The notes below the pieces were generated by a model. That model made no database searches. It saw nothing but the letters and a program-made list of their open reading frames with translations, and was not told where the DNA came from. From JBBIQS01 sp037442205 (GTDB lineage Bacteria; Myxococcota; Myxococcia; Myxococcales; UBA5297): DNA of 27,278 nt. A program made the position numbers and the translations under genes. Positions 8,362 to 14,184 of the stretch are shown piece by piece (positions within the stretch are counted from its first letter, which is position 1; each line of letters starts with the position of its first letter). The stretch is from the NCBI GenBank assembly GCA_037442205.1, contig JBBIQS010000100.1, positions 1 to 27,278 on the forward strand. The letters are read 5' to 3'.

Positions 8362-9084
8362 CTAGCGGTAGCCGAGCACCAGGCCCTGGGCGAGCAGCTG
8401 CCAGCCGTCGACCATCACGAACAGCAGCAGCTTGAAGGGCAGCGAGACGCTGGTCGGCGACAGCGACTGCATCCCCAGCGCCAGCAGCAGGTTGGCGATG
8501 ACCATGTCGACGACCAGAAAAGGCAGGAAGATCAGGAAGCCGATCTGGAAGGCCTCCTTCAGCTCGCTGATCAGGAAGGCGGGGACGATCACCACCAGAT
8601 CCTGCTCGGAAACCTCGTCGGCGCGCTCGGCCCCGCGCAGCTGGCGGGCCAGCTCGAGGAACATCGCCCGGTCGTCGGCATGGCCGTGCTTGAGGAGGAA
8701 GGCCCGCAGCGGCTCACCGGCGCGCGCCGCTGCCGACAGCATCTGCTCCGGCTCATGGGCGCTCTCGAAGGACTGCTTGCCTGTGCGCCACATGTCCTGG
8801 AAGACCGGCGCCATCACGTGCACCGAGAGGATCACCGCCAGCCCGGTGAGCACGGTGGTGGGCGGGATCTGCTGGGTCCCCATCGCCGAGCGGGCGATGG
8901 AGAGCACCACCGCCACCTTGGAGAAGCTGGTGAGCATCAGGATGGCGAAGGGCAGCAGCGACATACCCGCCAGCAGGGCCATCATCGACAGCGGGCGGCT
9001 GGCGAAAGAGCCGTCGAGGACCGCGGAGGCGCTGTGCTCGGGGGCCTTGGCGACCGCGGCGGCAAAGAGGGCGAGGGCGGTCAT
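8362..9084 (-). CDS. sctR: T3SS export apparatus protein SctR (FliP family)
   Basis: A 240-aa inner-membrane protein of the SctR/FliP family, which forms the core export pore. Signature stretches are MLTSFSKVAVVLSIARSAMGTQQIPPTTVLTGLA, split by the usual loop, and the C-terminal FLIFLPFLVVDMVIANLLLALGM. The last hydrophobic block (FKLLLFVMVDGWQLL) is also typical. Four membrane helices are predicted. The ATG at 9084 has a GGGAG Shine-Dalgarno and overlaps the stop of the FliO-like gene (ATGA). Frame openness upstream is a GC-rich shadow. The sctS gene begins 11 bp after its stop. Confidence 0.95.
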   Translation of the reverse strand: MTALALFAAAVAKAPEHSASAVLDGSFASRPLSMMALLAGMSLLPFAILMLTSFSKVAVVLSIARSAMGTQQIPPTTVLTGLAVILSVHVMAPVFQDMWRTGKQSFESAHEPEQMLSAAARAGEPLRAFLLKHGHADDRAMFLELARQLRGAERADEVSEQDLVVIVPAFLISELKEAFQIGFLIFLPFLVVDMVIANLLLALGMQSLSPTSVSLPFKLLLFVMVDGWQLLAQGLVLGYR

Positions 9085-9479
9085 TGGGCGCTCCCTTCCT
9101 GCCGCGGCGTCGCCGGCCGGGTGGCCAGCAGCTGGGTGAAGCCGTCGCCGTAGGCGACCAGGAAGCGCTCGTTTTCCAGTTCGATGAGGGCGACTGCGGT
9201 CCGCGGCGACAGCGGAGTGCGCGCCACCAGGCGCAGCGGCGAGGCCGGGGCACGGTGCGCATTGGAGAGCAGCCGCAGAGCGCCAAAGGCGATCCCGGCG
9301 ACCACCGCCAGCCCTCCGGCGACCCGCAGCCCTTGCCCGGCGAAGGTGGTTGCCCCGGCCAGCAGGACCAGCAGCAGCGCTCCCAGCCCGATGGCAATCG
9401 CCGCGGCGCGCTGCCGCTTGCGATCGTCGCTCTGTGCTCTGGCAGGTCCAGGAGCGGCCAGCAAATCGGCGAAGTTCAC
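9081..9479 (-). CDS. FliO-like T3SS membrane protein
   Basis: A 132-aa protein between sctQ and sctR, the position of fliO in flagellar operons. Two hydrophobic segments (about 24-46 and 52-70) precede a small cytoplasmic domain. That domain (PLRLVARTPLSPRTAVALIELE, then a LLA-type end) follows the FliO pattern of a basic strand, GP/SPR-x-x-(V/L)-x-L-(I/V)-E and a ligand-free beta fold. FliO is an assembly chaperone for FliP in flagella and is not normally part of non-flagellar T3SS. The GTG start at 9479 has GGGAGG upstream, overlapping the sctQ stop. It overlaps sctR by ATGA. The family call rests on pattern, size and position; a locus-specific membrane protein is the alternative. Confidence 0.68.
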   Translation of the reverse strand: MNFADLLAAPGPARAQSDDRKRQRAAAIAIGLGALLLVLLAGATTFAGQGLRVAGGLAVVAGIAFGALRLLSNAHRAPASPLRLVARTPLSPRTAVALIELENERFLVAYGDGFTQLLATRPATPRQEGSAQ

Positions 9480-9490
9480 GGCGGCCTCCC

Positions 9491-9724
9491 TCAGTCCAGC
9501 AGCTCGAGGATGCGGGCCGCCACCTCGCCGCCGACGTCGACCAGCTCGGCGCGGGCCACCGCCTTGTCGCCGACGCGCACCAGCACCGGCTGGTCGAGGC
9601 GGACGTTGAGGTCGAGGAGCGAGCCGGCCCTGAGCTGGCCGAGCTCGGCCAGCGGGAGGCTGAGGCGGGCCAGCTCGATCTCGATCTCGACGGGGAGCGG
9701 CGGCGGACGGGTGGGCTCGGACAT
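9491..9724 (-). CDS. Predicted internal-start product SctQ-S (77-aa SPOA protein)
   Basis: An in-frame ATG at 9724 within sctQ would yield a 77-aa protein starting MSEPTRPPPL and comprising just the C-terminal SPOA domain, about the size of a FliN core. It has its own GGAG Shine-Dalgarno (9734-9731), 6 nt before the ATG. Spacing is as good as at the full-length start. Short SctQ products from internal initiation are established for YscQ, SpaO and others, where they join the sorting platform. Production here is inferred from sequence only. Confidence 0.6.
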   Translation of the reverse strand: MSEPTRPPPLPVEIEIELARLSLPLAELGQLRAGSLLDLNVRLDQPVLVRVGDKAVARAELVDVGGEVAARILELLD

Positions 9725-10600
9725 GGCGGACTCCAGGGGTTGACGCAGCTGGTGGTGAGAGAGGGTGAAGGCGGCGCCTGAGACCGAGCCGTGCAGCTCG
9801 AATCCGGGGAAGCAGAAGCGGGCGGCGCCGGCGAGCTTGCCGTCGAGGCGCTCGAGGTTGGCGAGCACCACTGCGTCGCCGGGCGTGAGGCGCGAGAGCT
9901 CCTCCTGCGCGAGCTCGGTCTGGCCGACGTAGAGCGCGCCGCTGAGGCGGGCGGCGGCCACGCTCGCCGCCAGGGGATCGCTGCACGGGGTGCGGTGCTG
10001 CCGGCAGACAGAGGCCAGGTCACCGGCGGGGATCAGCAGACGGCCCTCGCCCTCCAGGTCGGCGAGGCGCAGGTCGAGGTCGATGGCCACCCACTCCACG
10101 ACCGCGCCGCCGAACTGCGCAGCCTCGATGGAATCGGCGGCGATGCCGGCGAAGCGCGGGGCGAAGGCCTCTTCGATGAGCTTGGCCGAACGGGCCGAGC
10201 GCAGCGCGCACAGGGCGAGGAAGCTCAGTCCGGCGGCCTCGGCGGGCGAGAGCGGCGCGGGGGCGATGGGCGCCACCGGGTTACCGGCCAGGCGATCCAC
10301 CAGGGCGGCGGCGAACCCCTCCTCGATCTCCAACAGCGCCCGGTGGCCGGAGTTGGAGAGCGACAGCAGCAGCTGGGTCTTGCCCTTGACGTTGCGGATC
10401 GAGCGCAGCGAAGGGGCCATCAGCCGGGTGCGGCACTCGAAGGAGGTGCTGAGCTCGCGCTTGAGGCTGTCCACCACCGCGCCGAGGAGCTGCTGGCCGG
10501 CTTGGGCGACTTTGGGCGCGCGCTGCACCTCTCGAATCGCGGGACAGAGCGGCTTGAGCAGCGAGGTGGTCAGCGGGCGGGGCGAGGCGGCGACGTTCAT
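9491..10600 (-). CDS. sctQ: T3SS C-ring/sorting platform protein SctQ (SPOA domain)
   Basis: A 369-aa cytoplasmic protein of the SctQ/FliM-FliN class, forming the sorting platform beneath the export gate. The C-terminal 70 residues are a clear SPOA (FliN-like) domain: VEIEIELARLSLPLAELGQL, then GSLLDLN and VRVGDKAVARAELVDVGG. The N-terminal region is diverged, with one probable further SPOA-like portion in the middle. The start at 10600 is chosen for GGAG 5 nt upstream; an earlier in-frame ATG at 10633 falls inside the proposed -12 promoter element. It is the first gene of the sctQ-V unit. An internal start for a short form exists at 9724. Confidence 0.9.
   Translation of the reverse strand: MNVAASPRPLTTSLLKPLCPAIREVQRAPKVAQAGQQLLGAVVDSLKRELSTSFECRTRLMAPSLRSIRNVKGKTQLLLSLSNSGHRALLEIEEGFAAALVDRLAGNPVAPIAPAPLSPAEAAGLSFLALCALRSARSAKLIEEAFAPRFAGIAADSIEAAQFGGAVVEWVAIDLDLRLADLEGEGRLLIPAGDLASVCRQHRTPCSDPLAASVAAARLSGALYVGQTELAQEELSRLTPGDAVVLANLERLDGKLAGAARFCFPGFELHGSVSGAAFTLSHHQLRQPLESAMSEPTRPPPLPVEIEIELARLSLPLAELGQLRAGSLLDLNVRLDQPVLVRVGDKAVARAELVDVGGEVAARILELLD
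9731..9734 (-). promoter_or_regulatory. Internal ribosome binding site in sctQ
   Basis: GGAG, 6 nt upstream of the in-frame ATG at 9724-9722, just before the SPOA domain. It supports separate translation of the short SctQ form. Confidence 0.55.
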
Positions 10601-10628
10601 GGCGGCTCCGTGGGTTGGGTGCCGGTCA

Positions 10629-10644
10629 TTCATGGGGCGTGCCA
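10629..10644 (-). promoter_or_regulatory. Candidate sigma54 promoter of the sctQ-V unit
   Basis: On the minus strand TGGCACG (10644-10638), a perfect -24 element, is followed by 4 nt and ATGAA (10633-10629), spacing GG-N10-GA. The consensus -12 is TTGCA/T, so the usual C is an A here. Transcription would start near 10618, leaving an 18-nt leader with the sctQ Shine-Dalgarno. The enhancer-like palindromes lie 50 bp further upstream. The same arrangement precedes the other T3SS unit. Confidence 0.62.
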
Positions 10645-10693
10645 GAGGCCAACCGGGCGAAATCGCGCGGATTTTTCGAGGCGACGCCGCAGC

Positions 10694-10750
10694 CTGTTCC
10701 GCGGTGGAACAGCAGCTGCCTCGGCATGGGACAGCCCTGGCCCGCGGCAG
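10694..10750 (-). promoter_or_regulatory. Enhancer-like tandem palindrome module upstream of sctQ
   Basis: A perfect 19-bp palindrome, CTGTTCC-N5-GGAACAG (10694-10712), is followed exactly 22 bp on by a degenerate copy (10716-10734) and a conserved block, CTGGCCCGCGGCAG (10737-10750). Palindrome centres fall near -85 and -107 relative to the predicted start. Two-turn spacing upstream of a -24/-12 promoter is the architecture of an enhancer-binding-protein site. The whole 57-bp module recurs at 13241-13297. Confidence 0.68.
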
Positions 10751-10786
10751 CGAGCCGGCGGACTGCGCGCAGGCCAAGGCGGATCC

Positions 10787-11290
10787 TCAGCCGCTGAGGT
10801 TGCGGGCCACGAAGCGCCGGGCCCAGTTGCGCAGGGCGGGGTGGGGCTTGTGGTTCGTCTCGTGCTCAGGCCGCGAGGCCATCAGCGGCCGAAGGGGCGG
10901 CGGGACCCAGGGCAGGGCCAGCCGCCGCAGCCAGGCCGGGCGTCCGTCGAGCTCGCGGTTGAGCTTGTCGAGGCCTCCAACGGCCGGGCCATGGGAGAGG
11001 GTCCGCGCCAGGTTGGCCAGCCGGCCCGCCCGGTCCAGCTGCGAGATGGCCTGGGCGGACCTGAGCAGAAGAGGGCTGCGCGATGGCTCGTACAGGCTGA
11101 GCAGCTCGACGGCCTCGGCGCTCCTGGTCGCGCAGCACAGCGCCACCAACGCCTCCTCCGCCGGGAGCAGCTCGCCACTGGGAGGATCGGGCAGGGTATC
11201 GGTCGGGGCCGGGCGCCTGGCCCGCGGCGAATTGCGGTCGGCGACGGTGGAGTCCGCGGCGCGGCTCGATGGCTCGAGGTCGGAGGTCAT
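10787..11290 (-). CDS. Unrecognised T3SS-locus protein in the SctK position
   Basis: A 167-aa soluble protein with no signal peptide or membrane helix. A disordered Pro/Arg-rich N-terminus (1-40) precedes an Ala/Leu-rich helical domain. The C-terminal part has a Trp/Pro motif, RPAWLRRLALPWVPPPLRPLM, weakly reminiscent of SctK proteins. It follows sctJ by 17 bp, where sctK is usually found. The ATG at 11290 has GGAG 5 nt upstream, with the same GGAGCCGCC-ATG context as sctQ. It is the last gene of the distal unit. Identity as SctK is inference from position and size; a locus-specific protein is equally possible. Confidence 0.72.
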   Translation of the reverse strand: MTSDLEPSSRAADSTVADRNSPRARRPAPTDTLPDPPSGELLPAEEALVALCCATRSAEAVELLSLYEPSRSPLLLRSAQAISQLDRAGRLANLARTLSHGPAVGGLDKLNRELDGRPAWLRRLALPWVPPPLRPLMASRPEHETNHKPHPALRNWARRFVARNLSG

Positions 11291-11307
11291 GGCGGCTCCC
11301 GATCGCC

Positions 11308-12078
11308 TCAGGCGGCCCGGCGGGCGGAATTGGCGTCAGCGGCGGCGCTCGGAACAATCGGACGGACGTTGCGCAGGCGCAATTTGCGGGCGTGTAGCGC
11401 TGCGAAAGTCAGGGCGATGGCCAGCAGGGCGATGAGCCCGGCGGCGGCGGCGAGCAGCGGTCGCAGGTCCGGCTGCGCCGGGGCGGCCAGCGGGCGCGCC
11501 GGGGCCATCTCCGAGACCATCACCGCCACCGCCGAGGGATCGAGGTTCTCGACGCTGCCCGCCACCAGCGCCTGCAGCTCTTCTCTGCGCGCCAGCAGCG
11601 CCTCCGACTTCCCGGCGCGGATCTTGAGCAGCACCGACGCCCGGGGCTTCACCGGCGGGCGGAACGCCGTCGCCTGGTTGGCGACGCCGACCACCAGATG
11701 GACGCGGGCGTGGACGACTCCCTCCAGCGTGCCCAGCGTGCGCTCGATCTCGCCGGAGAGCGCGTGCACGTAGAGCGCGCCTTCCTCGACCGCGGTGGGG
11801 ACCACGCTCCCCTTGCCGAAGACCTCGCCGAAGCCCTCGGGGGCGCGCCGCGGCAGGTCGTGGTCGCTGAGCAGCTTGACTGCCGCGGCCGCCGAGTCCG
11901 CCGGGACCGCCACCGACCACTTGGCGTCGCGGCCGCCCTCGGCGTTCTTGTGGGCGTCGATCCCCGCCTCCTGCAGCAGGGTCTGGATCTCGTTGGCCTG
12001 CTGCTCGTCGAGGCCGTGCTGGATCTTCTGCTGGCAGCCGACCAGCAGCGCCAGGGCTATCGGGACGATGGCTCGCAT
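11308..12078 (-). CDS. sctJ: T3SS inner-ring lipoprotein SctJ
   Basis: A 256-aa lipoprotein of the YscJ/PrgK/SctJ family, forming the inner-membrane ring. A short signal peptide ends in the lipobox LLVGC, with lipidated Cys15. Two ring-building domains follow: the first contains DEQQANEIQTLLQEAGIDA, typical of SctJ; the second includes EGVVHARVHLVV. A hydrophobic helix (about 207-230) anchors the C-terminus in the inner membrane, and a basic tail follows. Lipobox and length separate it from flagellar FliF, which is about twice as long. The ATG has GGAG 5 nt upstream, overlapping the stop of the preceding gene. It is decisive for a non-flagellar system. Confidence 0.94.
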   Translation of the reverse strand: MRAIVPIALALLVGCQQKIQHGLDEQQANEIQTLLQEAGIDAHKNAEGGRDAKWSVAVPADSAAAAVKLLSDHDLPRRAPEGFGEVFGKGSVVPTAVEEGALYVHALSGEIERTLGTLEGVVHARVHLVVGVANQATAFRPPVKPRASVLLKIRAGKSEALLARREELQALVAGSVENLDPSAVAVMVSEMAPARPLAAPAQPDLRPLLAAAAGLIALLAIALTFAALHARKLRLRNVRPIVPSAAADANSARRAA

Positions 12079-12086
12079 GGAAGCTC

Positions 12087-12683
12087 CTAGATCTGCGTCT
12101 GGAGGGTTTGTTTGACGGCAGAGGAGCCCTTCTCGACGACCTTGCTGGCCATCTCGAGCTCCTGGCTGGCCCGGTAGGCGTGGGCCTGGAAGGCGATCAG
12201 CTCCGAGGCGGAGAAGGTCTTCCCCGACTCCGCCATCTGCAGCAGCTTGTCGAGCCGCGCCTGGGCCTGCTGCACGGCGTTGAGCAGCTTGGCTCCGCCC
12301 GGGCGGCTCGAGGGAACGTCCGCCTGCTGCGCTTTCTCCGGCGCCTGCGCCGCGCGCGCAGCTTGAGCGCTTTGCGGGACTTGCGCCTTTTGCGCGGCCT
12401 GCGCGCTCTCAGCGGCCTGGGCCTTCTGCGCGGCTTGCGTCCTCTGCGCGGCCTGCGCGCTCTGGGGAGCTGGCGGGCCCTGTGCCGGCTGAGGGGCCGT
12501 GGCGCCCGAGGCTCGCTGGCCGGCGGTCGGGTTGTTCGAGGACGGCGCCTTGCCGGCGCTCCCCGGGCCCTTGCCGGCGCCGGGCGAGGGCGTCGGGGCA
12601 CGCAGCGCCTCGCCGAAGTCAGCTCCGCCCGTCGAGCTGGGGACTGCGCCGCCCGCGGCGGCACCGGCGATCTTGTCGACCAT
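12087..12683 (-). CDS. sctI: SctI-like T3SS inner-rod protein with Ala/Gln-repeat extension
   Basis: A 198-aa protein. Its last 45 residues (SASELIAFQAHAYRASQELEMASKVVEKGSSAVKQ, split here, ending QTLQTQI) match the YscI/SctI C-terminus: the L-x-x-Q helix, E-x-x-SK-x-VE, and a terminal polymerisation helix. SctI is secreted early and forms the adaptor between export gate and needle. Residues 1-130 are unusual: a Gly/Ser/Pro-rich start and an Ala/Gln/Lys-rich region (about 68-125) with short QAAQKAQ-type repeats. Family members are usually near 80-140 aa. The ATG has a strong AAGGAGG Shine-Dalgarno. The stop overlaps the Shine-Dalgarno of sctJ, a typical sctI-sctJ neighbour pair. Confidence 0.8.
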   Translation of the reverse strand: MVDKIAGAAAGGAVPSSTGGADFGEALRAPTPSPGAGKGPGSAGKAPSSNNPTAGQRASGATAPQPAQGPPAPQSAQAAQRTQAAQKAQAAESAQAAQKAQVPQSAQAARAAQAPEKAQQADVPSSRPGGAKLLNAVQQAQARLDKLLQMAESGKTFSASELIAFQAHAYRASQELEMASKVVEKGSSAVKQTLQTQI

Positions 12684-12704
12684 GGGTGGCCTCCTTGGCG
12701 GCGG

Positions 12705-13151
12705 TCAGCGCACGTTGTTGATGGCGGTCTTGGCCGATTCGTGCCGCACCTTGAGAACGTTGCTGATGGCGGTGAACTGGCGGCTCTCCTGCTGCATCTC
12801 GGTCTGCAGCTTGAGGTACTGCTCGGTCCACTGCTGGTTCTGCTTCATCAGGTCGGCCTGGCTCTCCAGCCCGGAGGAGGCCGAGGCCCCGCCGGTCCCG
12901 GAGCTGCCGGCGGTGTAGCCGGTGCCGCCGACCTGCCCGGTGGTGCTGCCCCCGCCGCCCATCGCCCGCCCGGCGGTCTCGCTGACCGCGGCGCTGAGGA
13001 TCGCTCCCCCGGGGACGACGGCCGAGGCCACTCCCAGCAGTGCCCCCGACGTGCGGCTGACTCCTCGCCCGAGCATGGCGCCGAAGTCGTCCTTGGGAGT
13101 CTGCCGCCCGGAGCTCGAGTCGACCGACAGCTGATTGATGCGGTTGTCCAT
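12705..13151 (-). CDS. Unrecognised first protein of the T3SS distal unit (candidate secreted subunit)
   Basis: A 148-aa protein with no signal peptide. Residues 1-25 are polar, 30-60 are a hydrophobic/Ala-rich stretch, and 62-92 are Gly/Ser/Thr-rich and probably disordered. The last 50 residues are an amphipathic helix with many Gln, ending VLKVRHESAKTAINNVR. The shape, with a disordered middle and a C-terminal helix, resembles secreted T3SS needle, filament or early substrates, but I do not recognise a family. It is the promoter-proximal gene, 21 bp before sctI. The ATG at 13151 has AGGTGG upstream. No other needle (SctF) candidate lies in the locus, so it could fill that role. Confidence 0.78.
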   Translation of the reverse strand: MDNRINQLSVDSSSGRQTPKDDFGAMLGRGVSRTSGALLGVASAVVPGGAILSAAVSETAGRAMGGGGSTTGQVGGTGYTAGSSGTGGASASSGLESQADLMKQNQQWTEQYLKLQTEMQQESRQFTAISNVLKVRHESAKTAINNVR

Positions 13152-13183
13152 GGCCCACCTCGCGTTGGTTTGACGGGGCGGTG

Positions 13184-13199
13184 TTCGAGAACCGTGCCA
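13184..13199 (-). promoter_or_regulatory. Candidate sigma54 promoter of the distal T3SS unit
   Basis: On the minus strand TGGCACG (13199-13193) is followed by 4 nt and TCGAA (13188-13184), spacing GG-N10-GA. The start would be near 13173, with a 22-nt leader before the ATG at 13151. The -24 element and the GA at the -12 position are shared with the sctQ promoter, and both have the palindrome module 42-50 bp upstream. Confidence 0.62.
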
Positions 13200-13240
13200 A
13201 GCCGCCTGTGAGGGGAGAGAGCGTCTGACCGGGGGCAAGG

Positions 13241-13297
13241 CTGTTCCGCGGCGGGACAGCGGCTGTGCCACGGTGGAACAGGGCTGGCGCGCGGCAG
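13241..13297 (-). promoter_or_regulatory. Enhancer-like tandem palindrome module upstream of the distal T3SS unit
   Basis: Two 19-bp palindromes, CTGTTCC-N5-GGGACAG (13241-13259) and CTGTGCC-N5-GGAACAG (13263-13281), are 22 bp apart, followed by CTGGCGCGCGGCAG (13284-13297). By hand, 43 of 57 positions match the module at 10694-10750, with identical internal spacing. Centres lie near -77 and -99 relative to the predicted start. Confidence 0.68.
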
Positions 13298-13362
13298 GGG
13301 GGCGGGGCGCCGCCGCGCCGGGTGTTGGGCAGGACGCAAGCTCCCGAAACGCGGGCGATTTA

Positions 13363-13392
13363 TTGCCCGCCTGCGGGACCATCCACTACACT
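13363..13392 (+). promoter_or_regulatory. Possible sigma70-like promoter of the MshEN genes
   Basis: TTGCCC (13363-13368) and TACACT (13387-13392) are 18 bp apart, upstream of the ATG at 13436. A 6-bp inverted repeat, GCGGGC-N8-GCCCGC (13351-13370), overlaps the -35 box and could be an operator. Confidence 0.4.
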
Positions 13393-13435
13393 GGGCCCGC
13401 CCCACCGCAGCGACACCTGAGAGGCGAGCCGACCG

Positions 13436-14182
13436 ATGAATATCAAGCTGGGAGATTTGCTCGTCCGGGCCAAGGTGATCAGCGACGGTCAGCTCAAGGC
13501 GGCGCTGGCGGAGCAGAAGAAGTGGGGCGGCAAGCTGGGCGAGATCCTGGTGCGGATGGAGTTCTGCAGCGAGGAGATTGTGGTCAAGGCGCTCGCCAAG
13601 CAGCTGGGCATCCAGACCGCCGATGTCGAGGCCGTCGAGGTGTCGCCGCTGGTCCTGCAGAAGGCGCCGCTCAAGGCAGTCGAGGACCTGGACCTGGTCC
13701 CGCTGCAGCTCAAGGACGACGGCAAGACGCTGGTGGTAGCGGTCAGCGACCCCTCGAACGTCGAGAGCCTCGACACTTTGCGGGCGCGCACCGGCTGCCG
13801 CATCATCCCGCTGCTGGCCGGGGCCACCGCCATCGCCCGGGCCCGCGCGCGCATCTACTACGGAGAGGCCGACCTCGACTCCGGGGGCGAGGCGGGGTTC
13901 AAGGTGACCGACGCCCAGGGCCGGACGATGGTCAAGGACATCCGCGATATCCGTCCCCCGCCGGGCTACGTGCCGCCTGCGCCCAAGGCGGCGCCCGCCC
14001 CGCAGCCGGCCGTTGCCGCCAGGCCCCCGCCGCCGGTGGCGGCGGCCGATCCCTCCCAGCTGCTCGACGCCCTGGAGCAGGTGCAGCGCAAGGAGGTCTC
14101 GGTGCTCAAGGCAATGGTCGAGCTTCTCGTTGAGAAGGGTGTCTTTACTCGCGAGGAGTACCTCGCCCGGATCAAGCGCTAG
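13436..14182 (+). CDS. MshEN-domain protein lacking a secretion ATPase domain
   Basis: A 248-aa protein whose first 140 residues are a MshEN/GspE N-terminal (T2SSE_N) domain. Two 24-residue motifs, KLGDLLVRAKVIS... (4-27) and KLGEILVRMEFCS... (33-56), are separated by exactly five residues (KKWGG). This is the layout of c-di-GMP-binding MshEN domains, though conserved Arg/Gly positions differ, so binding is uncertain. A Pro/Ala linker (about 180-215) leads to a helical end with ELLVEKGVFTREEYLARI. No Walker motifs are present, so it cannot itself power secretion. It is two bases from the next gene, which shares the domain. It is divergent from the T3SS; a role there is unproven. Confidence 0.85.
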   Translation: MNIKLGDLLVRAKVISDGQLKAALAEQKKWGGKLGEILVRMEFCSEEIVVKALAKQLGIQTADVEAVEVSPLVLQKAPLKAVEDLDLVPLQLKDDGKTLVVAVSDPSNVESLDTLRARTGCRIIPLLAGATAIARARARIYYGEADLDSGGEAGFKVTDAQGRTMVKDIRDIRPPPGYVPPAPKAAPAPQPAVAARPPPPVAAADPSQLLDALEQVQRKEVSVLKAMVELLVEKGVFTREEYLARIKR

Positions 14183-14184
14183 CC

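Noticed and set aside
10601..10633. Earlier ATG for sctQ at 10633
   Set aside because: It lies in the proposed -12 promoter element and lacks a Shine-Dalgarno, while the ATG at 10600 has GGAG.
9791..11773. Large plus-strand open frame opposite sctQ to sctJ
   Set aside because: It crosses three well-supported minus-strand genes and two of the regulatory elements, with no domain of its own.
10694..13281. Palindromes as LexA boxes
   Set aside because: The half-site orientation (TGTTCC outward to GGAACA) and 22-bp tandem arrangement upstream of -24 boxes do not fit GAAC-N4-GTTC sites, and no SOS gene is nearby.
13351..13370. GCGGGC-N8-GCCCGC as a terminator
   Set aside because: No T-tract follows and it lies upstream of, and overlapping, a likely -35 box between divergent genes, where nothing needs terminating.
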